Part shown: piece by piece, positions 21,710 to 34,381 of the stretch | How positions within the stretch are numbered: position 1 is the first letter of the stretch | Layout: each line of letters starts with the position of its first letter | Source: Erodium maritimum | Taxonomy: Eukaryota; Streptophyta; Magnoliopsida; Geraniales; Geraniaceae | NCBI GenBank assembly: GCA_963921825.1 | Contig: OY997588.1 | Span: forward strand, 130,603,203-130,667,202 | Length of the DNA stretch: 64,000 nucleotides | Reading direction: 5' to 3' | Made by a program: the position numbers and the translations under genes | Notes under the pieces: generated by a model | Database searches by the model: none | The model's input: the letters and a program-made list of their open reading frames with translations, nothing else | What the model was told of the DNA's origin: nothing

Positions 21710-24488
21710 TTTCACGCCCCAAATCCGGTTTTAACCAGGACTCGAGACATGAACTAAAATAATAATAATAATAAATGCAATTTGAAAACCAAGAAACTCC
21801 AAAATAATAGTTCAAACCAATAATTCCGACAACAAGAGTCAAATGCTCGAAAACCCAATAATAAGAAGTTTAGTACAAAAAGGAACGTACGTCTCTAGAC
21901 CATCAAAACTAGAACGCTCAATAAGCTCCCAAGCTCCGAGACATCCTCTAAATCAAATCGCGATCAAAACCTGTAGAACAGTAGAAAAGGGGGTGAGCTT
22001 TCACTCAGTAGGAAAAAGTAGTACAGGGAGTGAGCAATTGCTCGCCACCACGGATACCTGTCCGATTATGGCATACTAGTAAGGCAATAACAAAGACTAT
22101 TTAAACAAATTATCCAAAGACAATGCTTGACCCCACTCGGGAGCAATCCGTAAATCAAACTCGACACCGAACTGACTCTCGGACACTTCTCCTCAACCAT
22201 GCATTTAACAACTGTCACCCAAGCAATCCACACTGCATTACGACCACGGTTATCTCACAACTAATCACGCACACGAACTCGTACAACAATACACTGAACT
22301 CAGATATAAATGTATTCAAGATCACAGAGACTCACATAACATGTATAAGTAACCACAACAAACCAAAACAGGTCAACACACAGAGTAATATCATTAGCAA
22401 CCACTTCCACACTAAGTGTCCTAGAGCAATGCGCCGGATTCCATAGCCCGGCTCAACCATATCGTACCGAACTCAACATCGACCTAGATATCTTCCCGGA
22501 GCACACAACATCGGGGTGCAACTCATAACATACCGGACCAGAATCCTCTATCGGTCGGGTATTTTCCCGTAGCAAGGGGTACAAATCACATCACACATAC
22601 CATACCGGAAACTCAGCATCGACCTAGGTACCTTATACCGGAATCCTCTACGGTATAGACATTGCCCTGGAACACCATCCTCGGCCTAGATATTATATAC
22701 CGGAATCCTCTACCGTATATATAGTACCGGAACACCATCCTCGGCCTAGATACCCTATACCGGAATCCTCTACGGTATAGATATCGGACTGGAACCACAC
22801 ATATCATACCAAACATATCATACCAAACACAACATCGGTCTATCATTCACCCGATCATATCACAAGACAATAATTCACACAAACATTCACCCCGTTCTCA
22901 TAGCATATCATGGTCCTTAATTAACAACGGAACATACCACATATTCAACATTATCAGCTACTAATCACAAACAAGCTCAATCATCACATAATCCTATGGG
23001 CACGACATGGCCCTTATGCAATTCTACAGCACAGCAAATCCCACACCTACGGGCACAACATGGCCCGCAAGTGGTTCCATATTTTATATGACTACGCTAG
23101 TTATTCACATCCTACATGTGATTCTACAATTATTCCGGTTGTTCATATCCTATATGCATTCTAGTAACTTTCCGTAATTAAACCGGTATTCGCTACTTTT
23201 CCCTACCTCAACCGCTATCCAACACGAGCAACCACTAGTCGCCTTGTAGCCTCCTCCGCTGTGATCGGGAACAACGTCTAAGATCACAAAGTAATACGAG
23301 AATCAATAATAATTCAAGGGTGGTTTAAAGAGAAAACACCCGGCCCAATCCCCAATACGTTCGGTTAAAGATAACCTTCCTAATTACTCGAAAACAACCA
23401 AAATGGATCTAAAAGGTCCATTTCTGATCCATCACGGAGTGGGTCACGGAGCCTTGACGGGTTCCTTCACGGTTTGGGTCACGGAACCGTGACCTGCACC
23501 GTCACGGTAAACCTCACGGAACCGTGACGTGTGCCGTCACGGAGCCTTGACGTGCTCCGTCACGGTTCCCGTCACGGATACGTGACGGGTATGACAACTC
23601 CCTTCTTCTTCTTCCCTCAACTTCGTCCCCACGAATCCAAACCTCAAAAACTCCATTGTTAAGCTCCAAAACTTCGAATTTCAGCCCCACAAACCTCAAT
23701 ACTCCAAGGCCCATAGTTGGGTTTCATCAAATCAATAAAACCCAATTAAATTCAATCATAAACCTCCACTTCTTCTCCACAAATCATCCATTTAACCATT
23801 CAAACCTCAAACCAATAAAACCCAAGCCTAGTTCATGCAATTTCTACCAAACCCACAACCCAAAGTTCATCAAAATGAGATTTGATTGAGAGTTTACCTT
23901 GGGAAATAAAGAAATGATGAGAAATATGGAAGAATGAATGACTTAGGTGGAGAAATCAAGCAAAAGGAGCTCCCTTTTCTTTTTTTCTTCTCCTTCTCCT
24001 TCAATGGAGTTTTCTCTCTCTCCCTTCTCTTGTAATTTTCGGCCAAGCTCAAAATATGAGCTGATTTTTGCTCCAAATGGCCTTTAACCTAAAAGGGTAA
24101 TGCCCAAATTGCCCCTTATGTCCCCCTTTTCTTCTTAAGTTCACAAGTGGGGAAAATGGGTCTTTTTCTTACCCCTTTCTTCTCCTCCAAGACTTATGGA
24201 CATGTGTTCATGTGGGGTCCACCTCTACCCATAATTATTTCAGCCCATTTAATTTAATCCGATAAAGCCCCTAATTTGACCCTGTTTGACCCGGATTTGA
24301 CTTTTTCGCAAAAGTAGTCTTTTGAAAGGAAACGACCCAACTAAGCTAACCGTAGCGACGACTAAGACTTTTGGGCCCCAGAAAGGTCCCGAATGACTCC
24401 CGGAGCCATCGGTTGACTTTTCCGACGGAAAGTCAACTTTTGCCAAATTTCACCGGTTCGACCGGTGTCGACCGGGGCGGTTCTTACA
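21710..24488 (-). mobile_element. Solo LTR of the gypsy family (copy 3)
   Basis: It runs from TTTCACGCCCC (family TGTCACGCCCC with a G-to-T change at base 2) to GGCGGTTCTTACA. It is flanked by perfect AATAG duplications at 21705-21709 and 24489-24493. No coding domain lies between the ends. It shares the GGGGTGAGCTTTCACTCAGTAGG block near 21990 and, at its right end, the CCCAACTAAG and TTGACTTTTCCG blocks with solo LTR 1. Confidence 0.88.
23425..23595. repeat. TCACGG palindromic array in solo LTR 3
   Basis: Nine TCACGG motifs in about 160 bp alternate with CCGTGA, giving perfect short palindromes such as TCACGGAACCGTGA. The motif differs from those of the other LTR copies. Confidence 0.85.
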
Positions 24489-25985
24489 AATAGTCACACA
24501 CCCTAGGTTTTTACCGATCAAGCCCATTGTGGTCCCTCCAGCCATCTCCTCTAGTCCTCTACTACAGCCTAGCGCGATTGCTTCCACAATCGACCTTCCT
24601 CCATCCGATCCTTTTCCCCTGCTCCACCGAGAACCGGTTGGAGTAAAACCCCCGTTGGTAAGAAACAACGGGGTCGGGTTTTGGGAGGCGCTCCTACCGG
24701 ACCTTCTTGAATCTAAGCTCCTTGCACTCGATTTAAGGAAGCGAGGGCCCAAATGGACAAAATTGCCTAATTTCAGCTTGCCTGACGACCCCGAAAGGTA
24801 TTATAAGGGGTTGGCCGGCGCTGTCCTCGGAGGATCCTCCATCTCCTCCAGCCGGAGTTGACCTAGACCTTCATGCCTCGTTGACCACGATTCAAGACGG
24901 ATTCTCCTCTTTCTCCATCGAGGATGACGAGGAAGTCGAGGTAATTGTCCCTTATTCCCTGGTTAACTCAGTAATCATCTCTCGGCAGCAATAGGGAATG
25001 GCCGGCCGCCTCTGGTCGGACAAGGCACCTCGAAAGGAGACGTTCTTACGAATCATCACCACCGCCTGCGGTAAAGCTTCGGATGGCTTAGTCGTCAAGG
25101 AACTGGGAATGGGTCTGTTTGGGTTCTACTTTCGAAAAAAATAGGCTAGGGCTTGGGCAGGGGCAACGAGCCCTGGTGCTTTGATGGGCGGTCCTTATTG
25201 TTTGTCTATCTCAGCCCCTATGTGCGGGACCCTCCCGTGTTGGATCGCATTCAGCTCTAGGTTCATGTTCGGGGCCTGTCGCCTTTGGTTCGTACACAGG
25301 AAACAGGGAAATCAGTTGGACACATGCTGGGTGCCTGTGTGACCATGCCAAGTGATCATTGGGGTACGTGCTTGGGGTACCGTAAGGGTCCGATATTGGC
25401 ACTTTATCGATCGACCTCTTCGGTGGGGGTTGGTAATGCGATTTGCGGACTTCCCGGATCCGGTCAGAATGGATCTTACGTATTCCAAGCTGCCAAGTTT
25501 TCTGCTACGTATGTGGACGGTTGGGGCATGTCGTGTGAGACTGTAAACTCAAAGTTCGGTGCAACCTGAAATTTAGACCCTTCATGTTGGAGTACCAGTA
25601 GGGCAACCAGGGGAAGACATATGCCACAGACTGGGAGGAGCCGAAGCGGGTGATCCCTCCAGGTTTTGGTCACCTTTCTCCGAGCACTTTATCTAAGGGC
25701 ACCTCGCCTCGTGGGAGGGCCCCGAAAATTTCCCCGAGCACTGTATCTAAGGATACGGGATCTCGAGGCGTTGGGGTGGTGGACCCAGGATGGAGGAATT
25801 TGGTCCCCGGTCAACATTCTGATAACTGGGGCACCAAAGTTCCAACACCCATTTCTAGGGGAGTGGAGGATGGTATTGTTGTGCTTGAAGATATTGGCGC
25901 CTCCTTTACTAGCAGAGTCAAGAGGTCTGCTGCAGATGCACCCAGGAACGATCAGGCGAAGGCTGGTAAGCATCCTCGCTAAGAG
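24489..25985 (+). pseudogene. LINE B ORF1 (nucleic-acid-binding protein) pseudogene
   Basis: Pieces in shifting frames match the classic plant L1 ORF1 layout. A Pro/Ser-rich N-terminus is followed by a DUF4283-like part (GRLWSDKAPRKETFLRI and VVKELGMGLFGFYF near 25000-25130). Then come RPLRWGLVMRFADFPDP near 25410 and a CCHC knuckle CYVCGRLGHVV-stop-DC at about 25503-25547. ORF1 proteins bind LINE RNA as chaperones. At least one stop lies inside the knuckle and several frameshifts are present, so it is inactive. The solo LTR lies just upstream. Confidence 0.7.
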
Positions 25986-27819
25986 GGATGTTAGCCACCC
26001 AAGACCTCAGGGACCGGCCTTGGAGGGGTCCCTTGTACAGGTCGTACCTCTTTCTACTGATGCAGCCTTGGTCTATGGATTGGACCGGGACTTCCAGTAT
26101 CATTTTCTCACCCCTCGCCTTTCCTTCCTGCCTTTATGGCATCATGAAATCTGCTTCTACATGTTTCCTTTATACTTCCAAAACCATCTGTGATGGATAT
26201 TTTAATAAAAAGAACTATGAACTGGTTGTTCTGTACCTGTTCTATTTTAGTGGTCAGAGAGCCTGTTCCCTGATGCACACTACTCTTATGCTTTACTATT
26301 AATACCATTTGCATCTTTTAGTAAAAAAACATATTTTGTAACCTCCATTGACGGTGGTACACCGCCATTTTTCTTTTTAAATTGAAGAAATCAAAACATT
26401 GGGGCTCTGAGAGGTAACCCTTTTCTCCTTCCCCGTCGCATCGTCTTCTTCCACATTGATGATGAACCTCCACAACAATCAGCAACAACATCTCCTTCTG
26501 TGTGTTCTTCATTTTTATTTATGTCTGCCACCTGTTATTTATTAATACCAAACGAAATACATTGGACAATTGAAAAATAGAATTATTTTTTCTATTCATG
26601 AATTGCAATATTTATTACATCCCATAAGCAACAATTCATCAATTGGGTAACTAACTTGTTCAGTAATGAACGATATAACATAAGATTAAGGGCTTTGCAA
26701 AAGTTGAGGCAGATGAGGAGATGGAAGCTCAGGTGGAGGCAAAAAACTTTGACATTGCTCATTTGTTGGACCGGCTCGCAAACAAACCAAGAACTGCTTT
26801 GTACTCTGGTGCTTCTCGACGACTCAACGCTGGACTTTGTGGGATACGTTTCTCGGTTCTCTGGCCGTAGATCATGGGTTCTCGTTAAGTTGCGCCTTTG
26901 TCGGGATCTGAATGGTGTTGACCTCTGCGCGAAACACCGACATATCCTCCGACCTTCCTGGTCGCGATTACAGTCACAACCACTCTCTGGCTCGATTTTG
27001 AACAGGGTCTCCATGCTCTGTTTGTGGCTGGAGTTGTAGGTTCTCTCCAGTGGTTGTCTGGTTGGGTGGTTTCATTTTGGGTTTTGTTTGGTGTTGTTGA
27101 GGTCTCCAAGACCTCTTCGGATGTTGGGCTGTAACAGGGCCTCTGTTTGTTTCGTAAAAAAGCTCGGGTCTAGGCCGCGCAACTTCAGATTGGGTGCTTC
27201 GGTTTTTCCCCGGCATCAAGCTTAAGTTCAGGCGTGGGACGTCTTTCTTTGACATTCCTTGTCACTGATTGGCGCGTTATTAGGCTGGTGTCGCTCCATC
27301 ATTCTCCTCTGAGGCTTCCGGTGACCTGTGGAGTGCCTCCTCCTTTAGGTGACTGGGTGCTCCGATCGTTCCTCAGGTGTTTAGTCCTATTTCCACTGTG
27401 GGAATCGTTTCCTGACCACCCGTGACTTGGATTCGTTGTGGCTTTGGGTCTTTCGTCTTTGAGGATGGTAAGGTTCTCGTATCTCCCTTAATTTTATCTA
27501 TTGCTTTAGGTGATCTGCTCATTCCCTTAGATTAGTTTCCTCAACTTCCATACTGGTAGCTTTTAGGTAGGGGGCCTGTCAATTTCTTAGGTGTTGGCCT
27601 CTAACGGGTTGTTGTGTCATTTGTGCCTTTGTTGGAAATCATTGTGTTTCTATTCCTTTGGTTTTGAGTATCGGCGTTCACCTACCTATCTCCGCCGATC
27701 AGTGATGTTGCCCGCCCGCGTATCGGCGTCTCCCATCTCTTTTAGTGGGGGAGTCGATGAGATTCAGTGTTTGCTTCAAGTGCGTGTAAGGTTAGGGTGA
27801 CTTTTCGAGCTGGCTGAAG
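25986..27819. other. Region between LINE B ORF1 and its 3' UTR, no gene recognised
   Basis: No ORF2, RT motif or other domain is seen. The longest frame (26656-27039 plus strand) has no recognisable domain; a different frame over 26690-26870 contains a Glu-rich EADEEMEAQVEAK run of unknown origin. I make no functional call. Confidence 0.4.
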
Positions 27820-28157
27820 TTTGGGCTTTTTCAAGTTTTATGCGCTTAAAGGTTGGAAAATCGTGATTGAAGACCGTCTTTTCTTTCGTGCACTTCATGG
27901 TGGTAAAATCAGGGTTTTACCTCTCTTGTTTTTTTTATTGTTCCTTGCCCTCTTTGGTTGTCTTTGGGTTTTAGTCCGTAAGGTTGTGGTTTGATCCGTG
28001 TAGGCTCGGTTGTTTGTTGGATCCGTGTAAGACCGGGTGTTTAATATGGGGTTGGTGGTTTGGATTGAGGCTGAGATGTGTTCATTCCCTCCTTGTTGGT
28101 TATTTTTTGTGTTTGTACTCTTCTTTTTCCTCCAAGGGGGTTTCAATTTAAATTTGT
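27820..28157 (+). other. LINE B 3' UTR up to the LINE D insertion
   Basis: Aligns with 20895-21210 (LINE A) and breaks off at TTTAAATTTGT (28147-28157), the left copy of LINE D's target duplication. Confidence 0.55.
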
Positions 28158-28184
28158 ATACATCCAAAAACGTTCTCTCTAAGT

Positions 28185-28204
28185 CTACAGTAACATTACT
28201 GTAG
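28185..28204. repeat. Inverted repeat in LINE D 5' UTR
   Basis: CTACAGTAACATTACTGTAG is a near-perfect palindrome close to the LINE 5' end; role unknown. Confidence 0.8.
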
Positions 28205-28408
28205 CCTTTCCTCAGTCACCTGCATTCTTCATCGTGTTCTTCAGGTTCTCCTTGTTCTTCATCCTCACCTGAGGTCATCTGAGAGCTTCTCCAGCGCTGC
28301 GGACCCTCAACCTTCACCTGCAACATCCTTCCTCCTACCTCCTCACCCATCCCCCGTTTCCACCTTCAAGATCATCAACTTTCAAAGCAGAGCTGAACAG
28401 TATCAAGT

Positions 28409-30709
28409 ATGTTGACTCTTGGCGAACTCATTGGAGACCCAGCTGATCCAGTTATGACTACCAAATCTCTCCAACAAAACAAGGCTGCCTCCTCTTCCTC
28501 CATTGGACCCCCACCTGGTTTTGAGAACCATCCAAAAAAGCCTATTACAAGAAGAAGAAGAAGATTTCATGATCCCAACTCCTCCTCATCTGACAGAACT
28601 CCTCAATACTCTCCGGGAGGTTGTACCAAATACCTTGATGGGAAGAAACTTTTCTATGACAAATATTTCAAACCCCTCCCTTCAGAACTGGACCAAACCC
28701 CCTCCTACTCTCAAGCTCCTCTGCCACTCAGGTCTGTACAACTCTCTACAGAGCAACCTCGCACTCACACAACTTCTAAACAGGATGCACCAAACTCTTC
28801 TCTACAATATGCTGCTTATGTGCATAATATACCACCTACTGCCTCCAAAGATTGGTTGGCCAATATTTTTGAAGAGATTGGAGGAGTTCAAAGTGTCCAT
28901 GTTCCCTCGAATTCAAGCAGATTGGGTAAAAGATATGGTTTTTGCTACTTTGAAACAAAAAAACAACTACTAGATGCCATCTATTTCTTCAATGGTTATA
29001 CCATTAATGGATATAAGCTCTACATCACTAAAGCAAGGGGGAGGCAATCAGAAAAGCCTTACACTAATACCATCCAACCACCTCTCTTCAAGCAGGGATC
29101 AGTGGTGACTTCTCAACAACTTTTTATGCAGAAGGCTCATCTAGCAATCACTCACAATGGCCATAATGCCCAATCTATCTCCAGAGATCTTATCATGGAA
29201 GGTGTGTGTGAACTAAAGATCAAAGACCTAGGAAATCAACTTGTTTTAATATACAGTGAGAACTTAGAGTTGGATGCTGAGATACTGAAAGATAATGGAG
29301 CCTGGCTTCACAATTGGCTCTCTTTCATTCCTGGAAAGTAATCTCTGATCAATATGGGAGGACATTTCAGGTGGATACAAATTCAAGGCCTCCCCTATCA
29401 AGGTTGGTGCAATGAAACATTTGATGCAGCAGTTTCTGGTTTTGGAAAATTTATCTACACTCATCCTACAACCACTGCTGGAACCCAAATTGGTGAAGCC
29501 TATGTTCTGATACACACCACTCAATATACACCAATTGCTGCAGAAGTAAAGCTCGGACTAGGTACACAAATCTTCCCTCTATGGTTACAATCATTCAATA
29601 TTGCAGACATTCCCCCATTTCTACAGGTTGCCACAGAGGAAAATTCTGCTTCTGACTCCACACCCAAATCCCTCTCTGAAGAACAACATTCTTCTCCACT
29701 TGAATGCTCTACCTCTGCTGATCCAACCACTCAGTCAGAACAACACAACAATGAGACTGTACCTACCCCTTCTCTATTAAAGATCAAAGACATTGATTTA
29801 GTAGAAGCCAAAGACATTTACTCTGAGGTTGGTGAGTTAGTTATTGCAGGCCATGCCACAGATCCATTAACAGGCTCTGATTACTCCACACATCCTAACA
29901 CTACTGATACACAAAAATCTCTGCATAATCTGGTGGTTGAAGATACTCTAGAAAGGGAAGAACAAAAAAAAGAGTTAGAATCTACTCAAATTCTCCTCCT
30001 CAACTCAGAAAACCTAGTCAGCTCACCACTGTTGCAAATTCATCAAGACTCAACACTCCCAGTTACTTGCCAACTAGCTCAACCCTCTCCCAACTTATCA
30101 AGTACATTGGCACATCAGAGTCTATTGCAGCCCAAGCCCCAAAATACTCTCTCACCACTTTCCCATAAAAGACACTCTTTGGAAGCAACAACATTAAATG
30201 CACCTGATACATTGGAAGGATATTCAGAATTACAATCACTTCCCTCTCAACCTCACCAGCTGCAAAGTGATTTTATAGGGCTGGATCTGATAAATAGTGG
30301 AAACCGCACCCCCAAGGCAACCCCACCAATTCTGACAGCAGGGCCACCAGAAAATTGGGACTGTGACAATACCCATTTCCCTCCAATTGCATTGACAAAT
30401 AAAAGAAAAGGAAAGAATTCAAAACCAGCAGTAACCTCTCATGTATATGCAACCAGATATAAACTCAAAGTATCAGGGTCAGCTGCAAAAACCTTCATCT
30501 CTAAAGGACAGATCAATGAGGCAAAGAAAGCTTGGAGCTTTGGTAAAGTCATAGGACTCTCTGCAGATTGTAGTGAAGAAATTATCCTTCAACAGCTTGC
30601 TTCCCTTGATGATGAAAGGGTCTCAGTTCAAGAACCCAACTTGCTTCCAACTGATGATGATTCAATCCCACCAGTGAGCAAAATGCTCACTCCTATACCT
30701 CTACTCTAA
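28409..30709 (+). pseudogene. LINE D ORF1, RRM-containing RNA-binding protein, one stop
   Basis: Starts ATG at 28409 and runs about 767 codons to TAA at 30707-30709 in a single frame, interrupted by one TAA at 29339-29341. It is not shifted afterwards. Domains: Ser/Pro/Arg-rich N-terminus, then an RRM at roughly residues 133-215 (YAAYVHNIPP as RNP2-like, KRYGFCYFETK as RNP1-like). A conserved middle part crosses the stop (WLSFIPGK / GHFRWIQIQGLPYQGW), and a long polar Ser/Thr/Pro-rich tail follows. ORF1 proteins coat LINE RNA. RRM-type ORF1 is known from the BNR subclade of plant L1 elements. A single substitution explains the stop. Confidence 0.85.
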
Positions 30710-30718
30710 GTCACTCTG

Positions 30719-33700
30719 ATGAAGATCCTCTCATGGAATGTGAGAGGATTAGCTTCCTCACAAAAGAGGAAGTCACTGGGTGACGTGATCCGCAAGCAAC
30801 AACCTCTGATGGTACTTTTACAGGAATCCAAGCTATTGGCTCCCTCAGCAAATTTTCTAAGATCCTGTGGTATGAACTAGGGCTGGGAATTTGATTATTG
30901 CCCTTCTATTGGATCTGCTGGAGGCCTAATTATATGTTGGAAATCAAATTACTTCCAAATGACCTTGGTAAAAAAGATAGAAGGGGCTCTTTTATGGTTT
31001 GGTTTGATCAAAGCTTCTGGGGATCCTTTTTGTATTGCTAACATTTATGCTCCTTGCTCCAAAAGAGGAAGAAGGGATCTTTGGATAGAACTAATATCAG
31101 AGATCTACTCCTCACCTCCCTCACCACTGCTAGTCTTAGCTGGGGACTTCAACTCCATTCTTAAACCTGAGGAAAGATCTAGTGCAAGGGCCTCAAACAG
31201 TGATATGGCAAATTTCCAAGGACTTCTGGACAATCTGAATCTCATAGATCTACCATTGAGTGGAGGAAAATTCACCTGGTTTGATACAGGATCTAAAGCC
31301 TCAAGGATTGATAGATTCCTAGTCAGCTCAGATTTCCTAGCCAAATACAACAATCTCACTCAAAAATGCCTCCCAAGATGTATCTCTGATCATAGAGCTC
31401 TACTTCTCTTTGATGAACAACTTGATTGGGGACCAAGACCCTTTAAATTTCTCAATATCTGGTTAGAAGATGGAAGATTCTATGATGCAGTGGAACAATT
31501 TTAGTCCTCCTTCCTTGTCACTGGGAAACCTCATCTCATCTTATGGAAAAAAAACTCAAGCTATTAAAAGACAAGCTGAAGGAGTGGAACTTGCAAGTCT
31601 TTGGACATTTAGATACAAGCATTGCCCTTCTCAAATCAGAGCTACATGCCTTGGATGCTTTAGTGGAACAAAGATCCCTATCCTCAGCAGAATGCAGTGA
31701 AATAGGCCTCAAGAGAGTAGAACTGATACAAAAACTCAAGCTACTAGCTAAACTTTGGAGTCAAAAAGCCAGGAAAAAATGGCACCATGAAGGGGATAAA
31801 GGTTCTGGTTATTACCACAGAGTGGCCAATTTCCAAGGGGTTAGGAAAAAAATCAGTCAAGTTATTGTTAATGACATTTTATTAGATGATCCTGATCAGA
31901 TCAAAGAGGCAGTTGCTGCTCATTTTGGGGCAAGATTCTCTGAACCACCTCCAAACCTAGTCAACCTATCACTAATGAACTTCAACTCAATCACTCCTGA
32001 ACAAGCTGCATCTCTTGAGATGCCTTTTACTGAAGATGAAGTGCTTAAGGCACTAATGGCATGTGCTGGAGAAAAGGCCCCAGGTCCAGATGGTTATTCA
32101 CTCAGATTTTATCAGATTTGCTGGCCTATAATCAAAGAGGATTTACTCAACTTCATGCACTACTTTCACATGTCAGGACATTTGGGAAAGGGTTTGAACT
32201 CTTCCTTTCTAACCCTGATACCTAAATGTGACAATCCTCTATCCTTTGATGATTACAGACCCATAAGCCTAATGGGAGGTCCCTATAAAATTTTATCTAA
32301 GCTATTGGCTACAAGGCTTAAAGGAGTAGTTAGTGATCTTGTGGGCTTTGAGCAGACTGGTTTGATTGCTGGGAGGCAAATCCTTGATGGGATCCTAGTA
32401 GCCAATGAAGTGGTTCTCAAAATCAAACAATCAAAGATTCCAGCTCTCATCTTCAAAGCTGATTTTGAGAAGGCTTTTGATAAAGTCAACTGGATGTTTA
32501 TTATGAAGCTGTTGGCAAAGATGGGTTTTGGCACTCAATGGAGGCTGTGGATAATATCCTGCTTCAGAGCACATGTCTCAGTACTTATAAATGGTTCCCC
32601 AACCACTGATTTCATTTTACATAGAGGAATCAGACAAGGCTGTGCCCTCTCTCCCCTACTTTTTGCATTAGTTGCAGAGACTCTACATCAAATAATGCAG
32701 TCTGGTCTACTTCAGAATCAGTTTCAAGCAATTGCCCTAGGAACAAATGGCCCCAACATCTCACACCTCCAATTTGCAGATGACACACTATTTTTTTATC
32801 AAAGCCTCTACAGAAGGAGCTCAGAACCTCAAGAATGCACTCTCAGTTTTCAAATTATCCACAGGTCTCAGTGTCAACTTCAGTAAATCCACACTTATAC
32901 CTCTCAACTTACCAGCTGAAGAGCATCCCATCTATGCAGAGATACTTGATTGTAATTGTGCCTCACTACCCCTGCCATATCTTGGCTTCTCTCTAGGAGC
33001 CAATCCCAGGAGATTGATAACCTGGTTGCCAATAGTTCGAAAATTCAAAAATAGCCTTGGTCTGTGGCAAGCAAAATTGCTGTCATTTGGTGGAAGGATC
33101 ACTCTAATCAAATCAACCCTCAGTGCATTGCCACTCTTTTACTTCTCCCTGCTCAGAGTACCAAAAGCAATCCTCAAAGAGATGGAAAGATGGAAAAGAA
33201 GATTCCTTTGGCATGGGGATACACCTTCTAAAGTCTTTTGTAAAGTAGGATGGAACCAGGTTTGCAAGTCCAAAGCACTTGGGGGTTTGGGAATCAAGAA
33301 CCTTAACCTTATGAACATCTCACTACTAGCTAAATGGTGGTGGAGATTTGCCTAGGAAGAAAATTCTCTGTGGAAACAAACAATTTGTGCAAAAATGGGG
33401 TGGAACTTCAATGAATGGGATCTTTCCAAATTCTCTGAGATTGGCAAGCCAAGCTTTATATCTCATTTTTTATCCTTGCTCAGAGATGAAAGATTTGCAT
33501 ATTTTTTTGGGGATAAAGGATTGACCTGGGTGTTGGGGAAAGGAAACAGAATACAGTTTTGGCATGATCATTGGTGGGGAGATGTCACTTTCAAAATTCT
33601 ATTTCCCAGATTATATTTATTGGCAAATTCCAAAAACAAAACTATTGCACAAATTTGGGAAAATGGTGTCTGGGAACTGAACCTCAGAAGGGTTCCCTTG

Positions 33701-34381
33701 GGTAGAGAAGCTCATGAATGGGGCTCTCTCTCAGCAATACTATCCTCTACAACTGTCACAAATACAGAAGACAAATTATGCTGGAAGCTGAATGAGAAGG
33801 GCTTCTCTGTTAACAGAATTTACACTTTGCTTGCACAACAAGGCAACTCTGTAGTGGAATGGACCTCAAAGGTATGGTGCTCTGGGATCCCTCCTAAAAT
33901 TTGTGCATTCTCCTGACTGGCTTGTCTTGAGGCTATTCCATCCAAATGTTTTCTAGAAGGAAGAGGTATGGATCTAAACCTACAACAGCTAATTTGCCCC
34001 CATTGTTCTTGGGATTTTGAAGATGGTGCACATATACTTCTACACTGTAAAAAGGCATGGTTCACTTGGTCTCTAGTTTGCTCCTGGTGGGGAATTCTTT
34101 GGGTTAGTCCAGCTAATGTAAAGCAACACTTCTGCTCTTGGTACACCTTGGTACCCTCCAAACTCAAAAGGTCTTGGGGATCCATTCTTCAGATTACCAT
34201 CTGGCAACTATGGTTGGCCAGAAACACCCTAATTTTCAATGGAATTGAAGAAAGTTCAGAGACAATCTTCCACAAAATTCTCAATAAGGCCTATGGTTGG
34301 GAATGGGCATCTTTCAGCAACACTTATCACTTCACCATGCAACAATGGGTCTCTAATCCAAGATCTTATGCCAGAAAGTAA
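30719..34381 (+). pseudogene. LINE D ORF2: APE endonuclease, reverse transcriptase, zf-RVT
   Basis: ATG at 30719, nine bases after ORF1. Domains in order: APE-type endonuclease (MKILSWNVRGL start, LAGDFNSIL, CISDHRALL), reverse transcriptase from about 31900 (KAPGPDGYSLRFYQ, LIPKCDNPLSFDDYRPISL, KADFEKAFDKVNW, RGIRQGCALSPLLF, catalytic FADD near 32775), and a C-terminal zinc-binding region (PPKICAFS, CPHCSWDFEDGAHILLHC). ORF2 nicks the target and reverse-transcribes the RNA onto it. Breaks: stops at 30878-30880, 31502-31504, 33353-33355 and about 33914. Frameshifts lie at an A run near 31550 and a T run near 32790. Otherwise well preserved. Confidence 0.9.

Larger units (their letters stand above)
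21300..28157 (+). mobile_element. LINE B: L1-type LINE with ORF1 but no ORF2, interrupted
   Basis: A 5' UTR-like start (GAGCTAAACCCTAAACC near 21308) leads to an ORF1 pseudogene and then about 2.1 kb with no reverse transcriptase. It ends in a 3' UTR homologous to LINE A. A solo LTR with TSD AATAG sits in its 5' part (21710-24488). LINE D is inserted in its 3' UTR; the tail GCTGATAAAAAC resumes at 35213-35240. Unity of the 5' and 3' parts is an inference, since ORF2 is absent. Confidence 0.5.

Noticed and set aside
22460..22850. Repeated GGAATCCTCTACGGTATA motifs that resemble a regularly spaced array
   Set aside because: Spacing and repeats are irregular and they lie in an LTR of a plant element; not a CRISPR array.
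26592..27039. Opposed open frames of 127 and 140 codons
   Set aside because: No recognisable domain on either strand and no supporting gene structure; left as unclassified sequence.
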